Shown piece by piece: positions 15,901 to 25,222 of a stretch of DNA of 64,000 bases. The stretch is from Streptomyces sp. NA02950 (GTDB lineage Bacteria; Actinomycetota; Actinomycetes; Streptomycetales; Streptomycetaceae). Position 1 is the first letter of the stretch, and every line of letters begins with the position of its first letter. The stretch covers positions 2,107,001 to 2,171,000 of the forward strand of contig NZ_CP054916.1 of assembly GCF_013364155.1 (NCBI RefSeq). The letters run 5' to 3'. Both the position numbers and the translations under genes were made by a program. The notes below the pieces were generated by a model that saw nothing but the letters and a program-made list of their open reading frames with translations, ran no database searches and was not told the origin of the DNA.

Positions 15901-17202
15901 CTACACCCGCCCGTGGGCCTTCTGTGCCCTGCGCGACAGCGAGTCGAGGACCACCGCGATCAGCAGCACACCGCCGGTGATCATGAACTGCACGGCGGCC
16001 TGGATGCCCATGAGGGCCACGCCCGAGGCGATGGACTGGATGACCAGCACACCGAGCAGGGCGGACCAGGTGCTGCCGCGGCCGCCGAAGAGGCTGGTGC
16101 CGCCGATGACGGCGGCGGCGATGGCGTTCATCAGCAGGTTGTTGGAGACGGAGGTCTGGCTGACCGAGCTGATGCGCGAGGCCAGGAAGAGGCCGCCGAT
16201 CGCGGCCATGGTCCCCGACATCATGAAGGCGGAGATCCGCACCAGATCCACGTTGAGACCGGCCCGGCGGGCCGCTTCGACCCCGCCCCCCAGGGCGAAG
16301 ATCATGCGCCCGTAGGCCGTACGCCGCAGCACATAGTCGAGGCCGACCAGCACGAAGAGGAAGATCAGCAAGGCCAGCGGCAGGCCCTGGAACTGGTTGA
16401 GCAGAGCGGCGGCGACGAAGCCGACGACGGCGAGGACGCCCGTACGCAGCCCGATCTCGGTCAGGGACCGGAACGGCACCTCGGCCCGGCGGCGGCTGCG
16501 GGCGTCCAGCCAGGAGCCGAGGAAGTACCCGGCCGCGCCGAGCGCGGCCAGCCCGTAGGCGGCGGCGATGTCGTTGAAGTAGAAGTTGGTCAGCTTGGCG
16601 ACCAGGCCCCGGTCGTCGATGTTGATCGTGCCGTAGGTGCCCATGATGTAGAGCATCAGGCCGTACCAGCCCAGCAGTCCGGCGAGGGTGACCACGAACG
16701 CGTGCACACCGACCTTGGCGAAGAAGAAGCCCTGTATCGCTCCGACCGCGGTTCCGCAGAGCACGGCCAGGACGACGGCGGGAAGTTCGGGCATGCCCTG
16801 GTTGACGTTGAGCACGGCGAAGGTGGCGGCGGCCAGGCCGCTGACCGAGGCCACCGACAGATCGATCTCGCCGACCAGCAGGACGAAGATGACACCGACC
16901 GCGATCATGCCGGTGCCGACGATGTCCACGCTGAGGTTGGAGAGGTTGCGCGGGGAGAGGAAGTGCGGGTTGATGGTCTGGAAGATGATCCAGATGAGGA
17001 AGAGGCCGAGCACAACGGGGACGGACCCGAGTTCACCGCTGTGGTAACGGTGCTTGAGCTCGTGGACGCCGCGCCCGACGAGGTGCGCGGGGGCGCCCGC
17101 CTTCCGCACCGCGGCGGCGGTTCCGGCGCGCTCGCCCGGCGCCGGGCGTTCCGCCTGCCGCGCCGACCCGGGCTCTCCTGGTGAGGTGCGTGTTCTGTTC
17201 AC
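15901..17202 (-). CDS. xylH: sugar ABC transporter permease (xylose/ribose type)
   Basis: 433-residue inner-membrane permease of the BPD_transp_2 family (XylH/RbsC/FrcC). An N-terminal soluble segment is followed by about 10 helices: VPVVLGLFLIWIIFQTINPHFLSPRNLSNL, then the conserved VGVIFVLLVGEIDLSVASVSGLAAA, GLDYVLRRTAYGRMIFALGGGVEAARRAGL (cytoplasmic coupling loop) and IGGTSLFGGRGS. The GTG 17202 start overlaps the ATPase stop (GTGA). It forms an operon with the ATPase and the binding lipoprotein. The specific name is tentative because it rests on the XylF-like binding protein. Confidence 0.85.
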   Translation of the reverse strand: MNRTRTSPGEPGSARQAERPAPGERAGTAAAVRKAGAPAHLVGRGVHELKHRYHSGELGSVPVVLGLFLIWIIFQTINPHFLSPRNLSNLSVDIVGTGMIAVGVIFVLLVGEIDLSVASVSGLAAATFAVLNVNQGMPELPAVVLAVLCGTAVGAIQGFFFAKVGVHAFVVTLAGLLGWYGLMLYIMGTYGTINIDDRGLVAKLTNFYFNDIAAAYGLAALGAAGYFLGSWLDARSRRRAEVPFRSLTEIGLRTGVLAVVGFVAAALLNQFQGLPLALLIFLFVLVGLDYVLRRTAYGRMIFALGGGVEAARRAGLNVDLVRISAFMMSGTMAAIGGLFLASRISSVSQTSVSNNLLMNAIAAAVIGGTSLFGGRGSTWSALLGVLVIQSIASGVALMGIQAAVQFMITGGVLLIAVVLDSLSRRAQKAHGRV

Positions 17203-17981
17203 AACTCCCCTTCCCGCACCGTGCGGCGTGTCACGGCGTTGTCGGAGGCGCCGGTGATGGAGGAGACGATCTGCTCCTGCGATGTGGTGGTCACGTCGAA
17301 GAACCCGTTGTTGCGGCCGAGGCGGAGCACCGCGACCCAGTCCGCGACGGCCTTGACGTCGCCCAGGTTGTGGCTGATGAGCAGGACGCCGAGGCCGCGG
17401 TCGCGCAGCCGCTCGACGAGGTCGAGGACCTGGGCGGTCTGCTCGATGCCGAGGGCCGCGGTGGGCTCGTCGAGGAGGACCAGCCGGGGTTCGCCGAGCA
17501 TCGAGCGGGAGATCGCGACGGTCTGGCGCTGGCCGCCGGAGAGTGAGGCGACCGGGCGGCGTACCGCGGGGATGCTGATGGAGAGGGTGTTCAGCAGTTC
17601 CAGGGTGCGGCGTTCCATCTCCACCTCGTTGAGCACGCCGAAGCGGCGGACCTCGCGGCCGAGGAAGAGGTTGCCGACGACGTCGAGGTTGTCGCAGAGC
17701 GCGAGGTCCTGGTAGACGGTGGCGATGCCGAGGTGCTGGGCGTCGTGGGGGCGGTTGATCTGGACCGGGTGGCCATCCCATTCGAGGACGCCCTCGTCGG
17801 CCGGGTCCACGCCCGCGATCACCTTGATCAGAGTGGACTTTCCGGCGCCGTTGTCGCCCACGAGGGCGATGACCTGGCCCGCGTAGATCTCCAGATCGAC
17901 GTCGGCGAGCGCCTGGACCGCGCCGTACCGCTTGAAGACGCCGCGCAGCGCCAGCAGGGGCGGGGGTGACGTGCAGGTCAT
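17199..17981 (-). CDS. xylG: sugar ABC transporter ATP-binding protein
   Basis: 260-residue single-cassette ATPase (half the size of the usual double-cassette XylG/RbsA, as in FrcA-type systems). Motifs: Walker A GDNGAGKST, a YQDLALCDNLDVVGNLFLGRE Q-loop region, signature SLSGGQRQ, Walker B PRLVLLDEPTAALG and H-loop LLISHNL. It energises sugar import with the downstream permease. ATG 17981 follows GGAGGAG. The binding-protein gene lies 49 nt upstream. Confidence 0.9.
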   Translation of the reverse strand: MTCTSPPPLLALRGVFKRYGAVQALADVDLEIYAGQVIALVGDNGAGKSTLIKVIAGVDPADEGVLEWDGHPVQINRPHDAQHLGIATVYQDLALCDNLDVVGNLFLGREVRRFGVLNEVEMERRTLELLNTLSISIPAVRRPVASLSGGQRQTVAISRSMLGEPRLVLLDEPTAALGIEQTAQVLDLVERLRDRGLGVLLISHNLGDVKAVADWVAVLRLGRNNGFFDVTTTSQEQIVSSITGASDNAVTRRTVREGEL

Positions 17982-18030
17982 CTGCTCCTCCCTTCGCCAC
18001 CCGGGGTGTCCGGCCCACCAGGTGTGTCCG

Positions 18031-19152
18031 TCAGGTGATGAGTCCGGCCTTCCGGCAGGCGTCCGCGTACTTCTCCGTGCAGATCTGGTCGTTCGTGTAC
18101 ATCCCGTCCCGGATCAGGATCTTGATGTTGTGGACGTTCACCGTGATGGGGTGCAGCAGGACGGCCGGGATGGACCGGCTGGTGCCGCTGTTGACCCGAT
18201 CCCCCGCGATCCCGGCGAGCGACTTGCCGCGTCCGAGCGCGACGGCCATCTCGGCGGCGGCGTAGGCCTCGGGTTCGAACGGCTTGTAGACGGTCATGAG
18301 CTGTTCGCCCGCGACGATGCGCTGGACGGCGCCGAGTTCGGCGTCCTGACCGGTGACCGGGGGCAGCGGCCGGATCTTGGCGGCCTTGAGGGCGGAGATG
18401 ACGCCCGAGGCGAGGCCGTCGTTGGCCGCCAGGACGCCTTGGATGTTGTCCGCGCCCAGGGCCGCGATGGCGCCGGACATGTTGAGGTTGGCGTTCTCCG
18501 GCCGCCAGCCGATGGTCTCGTAGGACTTGCCGATCTTGACCTTGCCGCGGAGGACGTCCAGGGAGCCGCGTTCGAACCAGTCCGAGTTGGGGTCGGTCGA
18601 GGAGCCGTTCATCATGACGATCTGGTCGAGGTCACCGGGGGTGTGCGGGCCCAGCGCCGCCAGCAGCGCCTCGCCCTGGAGACGGCCGACCTCGGCGCCG
18701 TTGAAGGAGACGTAGCCGGAGACGGGGCCCTCGGCGAGCCGGTCGTAGGCGACGACCGGGATGTTGGCCTGGCGGGCCTTGACGACCGAGGAGCGGATGG
18801 CCCGGCCGTCGACCGCGTCCAGGATCAGCACCTCGACCCCGTTGGCGATCATGGAGTCCACCTGGTGCTGCTGGGTGGCGGCGTCGTGCTGGGCGCTGGC
18901 GTAGTCCACGGTGCAGCGCGGGCACAGCTCCTTGATCCTCTTTATGATCAGGGGCTTGTCGAACCGGTCGAAGCGGGCGATCTCGTTGTCCGGGAGCAGC
19001 AGGCCGATGCGCAGGTTCCGGTGGTGGGCCGCATCGCCGGACTGCTCCACCTGGGCGGCCTTGCCGCATGCGGCGAGGGTGACGGCCAGGGCCGTCGCCG
19101 CCGTGGCGGCGACGGCGATACGGAGCCGGGCCCGGGCCGGGGAGGTGTTCAT
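18031..19152 (-). CDS. xylF: D-xylose-type sugar-binding lipoprotein
   Basis: 373-residue periplasmic-binding protein-like lipoprotein. The signal peptide ends in the lipobox VTLAAC (Cys at about 29), placing it on the outer face of the membrane. The body resembles XylF: LLPDNEIARFDRFDKPLI, MIANGVEVLILDAVDGRAI, VVAYDRLAEG, GSSTDPNSDWFERGSLDVL, VLAANDGLASGVISALKA, TGQDAELGAVQRIVAGEQLMTVYKP. The xylose assignment is a reasonable inference, not proven. Its ATG overlaps the TGA of the SpoIIE phosphatase gene upstream, tying sugar uptake to a signalling protein. Confidence 0.85.
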   Translation of the reverse strand: MNTSPARARLRIAVAATAATALAVTLAACGKAAQVEQSGDAAHHRNLRIGLLLPDNEIARFDRFDKPLIIKRIKELCPRCTVDYASAQHDAATQQHQVDSMIANGVEVLILDAVDGRAIRSSVVKARQANIPVVAYDRLAEGPVSGYVSFNGAEVGRLQGEALLAALGPHTPGDLDQIVMMNGSSTDPNSDWFERGSLDVLRGKVKIGKSYETIGWRPENANLNMSGAIAALGADNIQGVLAANDGLASGVISALKAAKIRPLPPVTGQDAELGAVQRIVAGEQLMTVYKPFEPEAYAAAEMAVALGRGKSLAGIAGDRVNSGTSRSIPAVLLHPITVNVHNIKILIRDGMYTNDQICTEKYADACRKAGLIT

Positions 19153-21665
19153 CGGCCCCGCCCCCCGGCGCCGCTGTCCGCTCGCGGGGAGGACAGCGTG
19201 ATATCGCTCCAGACCTGCTTGCCTCCGCTGAGCGGCACCGAACCCCAGGCGTGGGACACCGCCTCGACCAGCAGCAGTCCGCGGCCGCCGGTCGCCTCCC
19301 AGTCCACGCTGGTCGGTTTGGTGGGTGTACGGGGCGAGCGGTCACTGACCGCGATCCGCAGCCGGTCCGCGGTGAGCGTGAGGTTGAGGTGCACCTCGCT
19401 CGAGGTGTGCACGATGGCGTTGGTGACCAGTTCGGAGGTGACCAGCAGGACCACGTCGAGCTCGGCTTCCAGGTCCCAGGAGCGCAGGGTCCGCGCGGCG
19501 AAGCGGCGGGCGTGCATCACCGCGTCGGGCAGCCGCCACACCGTCCAGCGGGCGCGGACGGGCCGTACCCGCATCCCGTCGTAGCGCAGAAGCAGCAGCG
19601 CGACGTCGTCATGGCGGCGGGCGGCGCTGCCGAGCAGTTCATCGGCCGCCCGGCCGGGGTCGGAGGGGTCGGCGCGGGCCAGTCGCTCGCGCACCTGCTG
19701 GATGCCGTGGTCCAGGTCGAGCTGGGCGGACTCCACCAGACCGTCGGTGAGCAGCACCAGCAGGGTGCCGGAGGACAGGCCCAGCGCGGTCATCGGGTAT
19801 TCGGCGTCCGCGACCACGCCCAGCGGAGGGCCGCCCTCGATGGTCAGTTCCTCGGTGGCGCCGTCCGGGCGGCGCAGCAGCGGCGGGAGGTGTCCGGCGC
19901 GCACGAACCACGCCTCGCCCTCCTCCATGTCCAGGTCGACGTAGGAGCAGGTGGCGAAGAGGTCGGTCTCCATGTCGACCAGCAGCCGGTTGGCGTGCGA
20001 GACGACCACGTCGGGCGGGTGGCCCTCCACGGCGTAGGCGCGGATGGCCGTGCGCATCTGGCCCATGATCGTGGCGGCGGCTGCGGAGTGGCCCTGGACG
20101 TCCCCGATGACCAGCGCCACATGGCCGTCGGAGAGCGGGATGACGTCGTACCAGTCTCCGCCCACCTCCAGGCCCATGGTGGCGGGCAGATAGCGGGTGA
20201 CGGCCACGCCGCCGGGCAGTACCGGCAGTTTGCGGGGCAGCAGGCTGCGCTGGAGCATCGTGGCCAGCTCGTGTTCGGCGTCCAGCGCGTGGGCGCGCAC
20301 CAGGGCCTGTCCGACCAGGCCCGCGGTCGCGGTCAGCAGGGAGCGCTCCTCCGGGCCGAACTCATGCGGCTCCTCCCAGCCGATCAGGCAGACGCCGACG
20401 GTCCGGCCGTTCGCCGGGAGCGGCAGGACGGCGATCCCGCCGGGTCCGATGCCCGCGAGACCGGGTTCGAGCTCGGCGCCGGGCGGCCACAGGCTGACGT
20501 GTCCCTCGCGCATCGTCTCCGCCAGGGTGGGCAGGGCGTGGATCGGCGCGTCCGGGAACTCCGACCGCCACTGGCTGCGCCACACCTCGGGCCAGGCGGT
20601 GGGTTCGGCGGGGGCGAGGATGCTGACCACGAGCTGGTCGGCCTGGAGCTCGGCGACCGCGACCCGGCGGGCCCGCAGCGGATCGCGGAGCGCGCTGACC
20701 ACGACCTGGCCGACGTCGCGGATGGTGGTGGCCCCGGCCAGGGCGGCGGACAGCCGCTGCACCATGGAGACCTCGTCGGCGCTGGGCCGCAGGTATGACG
20801 CCTCCGCCACCACGCCCAGCATCCGCTCCGGGGCGCCGTCCGCCCCGGCCTGGACCCGGCAGCGCAGCTCCAGCCAGCGCAGCTCACCGTTGGGGCGGCG
20901 GATGCGGAACGTCAGCTGTGAGGTGCCGGAGGTCAGCCGGCCGGGTTCGACGATCGACATCAGGGCGGGTACGTCGTCCGGAACGGTGCTGGCGAGCAGG
21001 GTCTCCACCCGGCCGTCGAAGTCGTCCGGCTGGATGCCGAACAGCTCCAGCATCTGGGTGTCGGCGGTCATCCGCCCGGTGCTCAGCTCCAGTACGAACG
21101 CGCCCACCCGGAGCCGGTCCAGGGTGGAGCCCGCCGACGACCGCTGTTCCGGCCGTCCCGGCCCGTGAGACGCCTCCAGGCCCGCGGCGACGTGGTGGGC
21201 GTAGAGCTCCAGGAAGGCGCGGCGGTCGGCGCCGATACCGTCGGGGGCCTCGTCCACCACCACCAGACAGCCCAGTCCCTGGCCGTCCCCGCCCAGGGGC
21301 AGCGCTCCCAGCGAGAGGCCGGAGGGGAGCTCTGGGCGACCGGGCGCGGCCGGGCCGTACGCGGCCAGTTCGCGGGGGCCCAGCCACAGCGGGTGGCCGG
21401 AGCGGAAGGCGTCGGCGACGGGTGAGCGCCCGGAGAGGGGATAGCTCGCGGGAAGGGCGTACGGACCGCCGGGGCTGCGGACGGTCTCGGCCAGCCGCAG
21501 CTCGCCGCCGTCCGCGTCGAACGCGTACACGGCGACCAACGCGGTCCCGGTGAACGTCAGGACATGCCCGGTCACAGCCGCCTGCACCGCCTCCGTGCGC
21601 GGGCCGCCGGTCGTCTCGTGGGCGTACCCGAGCTCCTCATCCGCCTCCACGCGGTAACCGATCAT
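19149..21665 (-). CDS. SpoIIE-family PP2C phosphatase with GAF/PAS and anti-sigma ATPase domains
   Basis: About 838 residues (from ATG 21665). Order: GAF-like sensor (VLTFTGTALVAVYAFDADGGELRLAETV), PAS (VGAFVLELSTGRMTADTQMLELFGIQPDDFDG), second GAF (TIRDVGQVVVSALRDPLRARRVAVAELQ), PP2C SpoIIE domain (VGGDWYDVIPLSDGHVALVIGDVQGH), and a C-terminal GHKL ATPase (LVTSELVTNAIVHTSSEVHL, GGRGLLLVEAVSHAWG). This architecture combines an anti-anti-sigma phosphatase with an RsbW-like kinase domain. ATG 21734 is an in-frame alternative without a ribosome site. The stop overlaps the xylF start, so it heads the sugar-transport operon. Confidence 0.9.
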   Translation of the reverse strand: MIGYRVEADEELGYAHETTGGPRTEAVQAAVTGHVLTFTGTALVAVYAFDADGGELRLAETVRSPGGPYALPASYPLSGRSPVADAFRSGHPLWLGPRELAAYGPAAPGRPELPSGLSLGALPLGGDGQGLGCLVVVDEAPDGIGADRRAFLELYAHHVAAGLEASHGPGRPEQRSSAGSTLDRLRVGAFVLELSTGRMTADTQMLELFGIQPDDFDGRVETLLASTVPDDVPALMSIVEPGRLTSGTSQLTFRIRRPNGELRWLELRCRVQAGADGAPERMLGVVAEASYLRPSADEVSMVQRLSAALAGATTIRDVGQVVVSALRDPLRARRVAVAELQADQLVVSILAPAEPTAWPEVWRSQWRSEFPDAPIHALPTLAETMREGHVSLWPPGAELEPGLAGIGPGGIAVLPLPANGRTVGVCLIGWEEPHEFGPEERSLLTATAGLVGQALVRAHALDAEHELATMLQRSLLPRKLPVLPGGVAVTRYLPATMGLEVGGDWYDVIPLSDGHVALVIGDVQGHSAAAATIMGQMRTAIRAYAVEGHPPDVVVSHANRLLVDMETDLFATCSYVDLDMEEGEAWFVRAGHLPPLLRRPDGATEELTIEGGPPLGVVADAEYPMTALGLSSGTLLVLLTDGLVESAQLDLDHGIQQVRERLARADPSDPGRAADELLGSAARRHDDVALLLLRYDGMRVRPVRARWTVWRLPDAVMHARRFAARTLRSWDLEAELDVVLLVTSELVTNAIVHTSSEVHLNLTLTADRLRIAVSDRSPRTPTKPTSVDWEATGGRGLLLVEAVSHAWGSVPLSGGKQVWSDITLSSPRADSGAGGRGR

Positions 21666-22039
21666 GGCTGGCGTCGGGGCCTTCAGAGCCGCGCCCCCTT
21701 CGAAGGGAAAGCGCTCATACCACGAGCATGGCATAGAAGGAATAGACAGGGCATCTCGGTCACCGCCGCCCGGGTCACGACCGCTCGCCGCTCATTTGAA
21801 CCCGTGCCGCGGGAGGCGCATGCTCGGTACATAAGCGCTCCGCGGGGCGTGCCGAGCGGTGCGGTCGTTCATCCGGGGCTGCGTCGTGGCCGGCCGCGCC
21901 CACGCGGCGGAGCCGCACATCGACACAGCCCCGCGCCCCCGCAACCGAACCGCACCGGACGTCAGCGAGGCCGCGCAGGTACCGGTCGCGATGGCTCCGG
22001 CACGCACGCAGGACGATCCCCTGACCGAGAAGGGGCGCC
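21666..22039. other. divergent intergenic region between two SpoIIE genes
   Basis: 374 bp with no gene. It holds the regulatory space for both divergent phosphatase genes and copy 1 of a dispersed repeat (21834-21971). Just before the repeat, a short open stretch ending in TAA at 21832-21834 could be a coding scrap but cannot be assigned. Confidence 0.6.
21834..21971 (-). repeat. dispersed intergenic repeat, copy 1 (inverted orientation)
   Basis: In reverse complement it aligns with 31176-31320 and 61866-62008. Shared blocks are CCGGTGCGGTTCGGT, GGGGCGCGG, the hairpin-forming TGCGGCTCCGCCGCGTGGGC, CCACGACGC and a CCGCGGAGCGCT end. The copies differ by substitutions and short indels. It is intergenic in all three places. 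Confidence 0.8.
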
Positions 22040-24502
22040 ATGAACGCCGACGATGCCCTGCCGCTGATACGGCCGCGGGGCGCCGAGGCCCCGCGGACCG
22101 TCGTGATCATGGTGGATGAGCAGGGTGTCGTCACGGGCTGGAGCACGGGCGCGGAACAACTGCTCGGCCGCTCCACCGAGGACACCGTGGGCCGCCCGGC
22201 CGACGACATCCTCGCCCCGGACGCCGGACCGCCGTTCTGGACCCGGCGGGCGGAGGGCGACGACTGGCTGGGGGAACTGACCGCGCGCCGCGCGGACGGC
22301 CGTCCGCTCCCCCTGCGCGGCACCGCCCACCGCTGTGTGGAGGGCGGCGCGCGGGCCCAGTGGATCCTGGTGGCCGCGGAGGCACCCGCGGCCGGGCAGC
22401 GGCTGCTGCCGCAGGAGATCGAGCGGGCCGTGGTCCACTGGCTGTTCACCCGGTCCCCGGTCGCCGTGACCATCTACGACTCCGATCTGCGCTGCCGCTG
22501 GCAGAACGAGGCGATGACCCGCCTCACCGGGGTGACGGAGGCCGAACGGCGGGGCAAGCGGCTGCCGGAGATCCTCTCCGGACCGGACGCCGCGGTGTGG
22601 GAGCGGCGGCTGCGCCGGGTGGTCGAGACCGGTGAGTCCGCCTTCAGCGGGGAGATGCACGGCCGGGTCCCCGCGGACCCGGAGTGCGACTGCGTCTTCA
22701 TCGCCTCGGCCTCGGCGCTGCGCGACCACCACGGGCACACCCTCGGTCTGTGCACGACGGTCGCGGACGTCACCCAGCAGTACCGGTCCCGCGAGCGGCT
22801 GACGCTGCTGAAGGAGGCGGGCACCCGGATCGGCAGCACGCTGGACCTGATGCGCACCGCACAGGAGCTGGCCGACTCGGCCATCCCCCGGCTCGCCGAC
22901 TGGGTCACCGTCGATCTGCTGGACACCCTGCTCAGCGGCGATGAGCCCGGTCCGTTCACCGGGGTGGTGGCGCTGCGCCGGGCGGCCAACCAGTCCGTGC
23001 TGGAGGGCACGCCGGAGGCGGTGCGGCAGTCGGGCGAAGTGGACTTCTATCCGCCGTACTCGCCCGCCGTGCGCTGTATGGCCACCGGCCGGTCGGCCAT
23101 CCACCACGTCACCGACCACGACATCAAGGTCTGGCTGGCCCATGACCCGGCGCGGGCGGAGAAGTTCCGGATCTACGAGTTCCAGTCGATCATGGGGGTG
23201 CCGATCCGGGCGCGCGGGACGACGCTCGGCATCACCATGTTCTACCGGCGGTCCAAACACCCCTTCACCGACGACGACCGGCTGCTCGCCGAGGAGCTGG
23301 TGGCCCGGGCCGCCGTATGCCTGGACAACGCCCGCCGCTTCGACCGCGAACGCACCGCGGCGCTCAGCCTCCAGCAGAGCCTGCTGCCGCAGGGCAACCC
23401 CGTACAGGCGGCGGTCGAGACCGCGTCCCGCTACCTCCCGGCCGGGGGCAAGACCGGGCTGGCGGGCGACTGGTTCGATGTGATCCCGCTGTCCGGAGCC
23501 AGGGTCGCCCTGGTCGTCGGTGACGTGGTGGGCCACGGCATCAACGCCGCCGCCACGATGGGCCGGCTGCGGACGGCGGTGCGCACCCTCGCCGATGTCG
23601 ATCTGCCGCCGGACGAACTGCTCACCCACCTCGACGACGTGGTGCTCCGGCTCGCCGCCGAGGGCGAGGGCACCGCCTCCCCCACCGACCCCGCCGTCCT
23701 GGGGGCCACCTGTACCTACGCGGTCTACGACCCGATCTCGCGGACCTGTTCCATCGCCCGGGCCGGCCATCCGCCCCCGGTCACGGTCACCCCGGGCGGC
23801 GGGGCCCGGCTGCTCGACCTGCCCGCGGGGCCGCCGCTGGGGCTGGGCGGGCTGCCATTCGAGTCCGCCGAGGTGCAGTTGCCGGAGGACAGCCTGCTCG
23901 CCCTCTACACCGACGGACTGCTCGGCTTCCGGGAGCGGGAACTCGACAGCGCGCTGGACCAGTTGTGCCAGGTGCTGGCCGAACCCGCGCCGTCCCTGGA
24001 GATGTTGTGCGACCGGGTGCTGACCGGGCTGCTCCCCGACCATCCCGCCGACGACGCCGCGCTGCTGATCGCCCGCACCCGGGCGCTGAACCGGGATCAG
24101 TTCGCCGTACGGGACCTGCCGTCCGACCCCGCGACCGTCTCCGCCGCGCGCTCCTGGGCCGCGCACCAGCTCGCCGCCTGGAGCCTGGAGGACGCGTCCT
24201 TCGTCACCGAACTGGTCGTCAGCGAGCTGGTCACCAACGCCATCCGGCATGCCGAGGGCCCCATCCAGCTGCGGCTGATCCGGGACCGGACGCTCATCTG
24301 CGAGGTGTCCGACGCCAGCAACACCGCCCCGCACATGCGCCGCGCCCGGCTCTCCGACGAGGGCGGCCGCGGACTGCTGCTCGTCGCCCAGCTCACCCAG
24401 CGGTGGGGCACCCGGCATGCGCGCGAGGGCAAGACCATCTGGTGCGAGCAGTCGCTCTCGAACGGGAGCGGGCCGGCGGAGGCGATGGCCTGGGTGCCAT
24501 GA
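22040..24502 (+). CDS. SpoIIE-family PP2C phosphatase with two PAS domains, GAF and anti-sigma ATPase
   Basis: 820 residues. PAS 1 at about 20-110 (VDEQGVVTGWSTGAEQLLGRS), PAS 2 at about 130-250 (SPVAVTIYDSDLRCRWQNEAMTRLTGV), GAF at about 255-430 (DLMRTAQELADSAIPRLADWVTVDLLDTL, LGITMFYRR), PP2C at about 445-670 (AGDWFDVIPLSGARVALVVGDVVGHG, SLLALYTDGLLGFRE) and GHKL ATPase to the end (ELVVSELVTNAIRHAEGP, DEGGRGLLLVAQL). ATG 22040 has GAAGGGG upstream. It is divergent from another SpoIIE phosphatase of similar plan; both probably control sigma-factor antagonists in response to unknown signals. Confidence 0.9.
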   Translation: MNADDALPLIRPRGAEAPRTVVIMVDEQGVVTGWSTGAEQLLGRSTEDTVGRPADDILAPDAGPPFWTRRAEGDDWLGELTARRADGRPLPLRGTAHRCVEGGARAQWILVAAEAPAAGQRLLPQEIERAVVHWLFTRSPVAVTIYDSDLRCRWQNEAMTRLTGVTEAERRGKRLPEILSGPDAAVWERRLRRVVETGESAFSGEMHGRVPADPECDCVFIASASALRDHHGHTLGLCTTVADVTQQYRSRERLTLLKEAGTRIGSTLDLMRTAQELADSAIPRLADWVTVDLLDTLLSGDEPGPFTGVVALRRAANQSVLEGTPEAVRQSGEVDFYPPYSPAVRCMATGRSAIHHVTDHDIKVWLAHDPARAEKFRIYEFQSIMGVPIRARGTTLGITMFYRRSKHPFTDDDRLLAEELVARAAVCLDNARRFDRERTAALSLQQSLLPQGNPVQAAVETASRYLPAGGKTGLAGDWFDVIPLSGARVALVVGDVVGHGINAAATMGRLRTAVRTLADVDLPPDELLTHLDDVVLRLAAEGEGTASPTDPAVLGATCTYAVYDPISRTCSIARAGHPPPVTVTPGGGARLLDLPAGPPLGLGGLPFESAEVQLPEDSLLALYTDGLLGFRERELDSALDQLCQVLAEPAPSLEMLCDRVLTGLLPDHPADDAALLIARTRALNRDQFAVRDLPSDPATVSAARSWAAHQLAAWSLEDASFVTELVVSELVTNAIRHAEGPIQLRLIRDRTLICEVSDASNTAPHMRRARLSDEGGRGLLLVAQLTQRWGTRHAREGKTIWCEQSLSNGSGPAEAMAWVP

Positions 24503-24531
24503 GCCCGATGACGGGGGCCGGACTCCGGTGA

Positions 24532-24948
24532 TCAGCGCCGGGCGGCAACCGGGGCCCGGCGGCGAGGGACGACCGGCGCCCGGCGGCTCTCCTTCAGCAG
24601 CGCGTCCGTGATCAGCCGTACCCCGGCGGCCAGCCGGTTGAGCTGTGACAGCTCGGTGGCGTAGAGCTTGATGGTGGACTCGATCATCGTCTCGGAGAAG
24701 CCCAGTGCGGGCAGTTCCGTACGGCAGGTCTGGAGGGCGGCCCGCACCGAGCGGATCTCGTTCTGGAGCTGGAGCCGGGCGTGCCGGGCGAGCAGGATGG
24801 GATGGCGGGTGAGGGTGGAATAGCCCGCGTACCGCGCGGGCAGGAGATCCCGGAGCCACCGGGCCGCCGTGCGCTCCCAGTCGGGGCTGCCCGGAGGAGT
24901 GACCTGACAGGGCCAGTCCGCGCTGATCGGAGAGTAGGTCTGGGACAT
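24532..24948 (-). CDS. conserved hypothetical, helical protein
   Basis: 138-residue protein, mostly alpha-helical by appearance (TLTRHPILLARHARLQLQNEIRSVRAALQTCRTELPALGFSETMIESTIKLYATELSQLNRLAAGVRLITDALL), with a basic tail (SRRAPVVPRRRAPVAARR). No catalytic motif or membrane segment is visible and I do not recognise the family. ATG 24948 follows GAAGG at 8 nt. It converges on the phosphatase gene with about 30 bp between stops. Confidence 0.65.
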   Translation of the reverse strand: MSQTYSPISADWPCQVTPPGSPDWERTAARWLRDLLPARYAGYSTLTRHPILLARHARLQLQNEIRSVRAALQTCRTELPALGFSETMIESTIKLYATELSQLNRLAAGVRLITDALLKESRRAPVVPRRRAPVAARR

Positions 24949-25190
24949 CGTCGTCGCCTTCGAGCTGAGGGTCCTGATCGCGGGGATCAGTGGGTATCCG
25001 GCGGCCCTGGGCCCAGGGGTCGGCCCGGGCCGCCGGGGGTGCCCGAGGGGAGCGGACTACCCGAACGGAACACGTGGGGGCCGACGAGGAGGCTGCCGGC
25101 CCTTGAGGTGTTCGCCCACATGACTCCCGGGGCTCGCGACAGCAAGCGCTGGTTTCCGGCTCAGCCCCTTCGGGGCCCGGGTGCCATGTG

Positions 25191-25208
25191 CAGTAAATAT
25201 ATTTACTG
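25191..25208. promoter_or_regulatory. 18-bp perfect palindrome, AT-rich
   Basis: CAGTAAATATATTTACTG is a perfect 18-bp palindrome, strikingly AT-rich for this genome, and looks like an operator for a dimeric regulator. The RpiR-type regulator encoded next door is a candidate binder, by inference only. Confidence 0.5.
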
Positions 25209-25222
25209 CGAAGTAAGCAAGG

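Noticed and set aside
15901..18018. Single 705-codon frame covering ABC ATPase and permease
   Set aside because: The first part is a shifted shadow of the ATPase gene. The permease starts at GTG 17202, overlapping the ATPase stop.
21962..24859. 965-codon open frame on the minus strand
   Set aside because: It runs antisense through the SpoIIE phosphatase gene, whose motifs on the plus strand are unmistakable. The composition is shadow-like.
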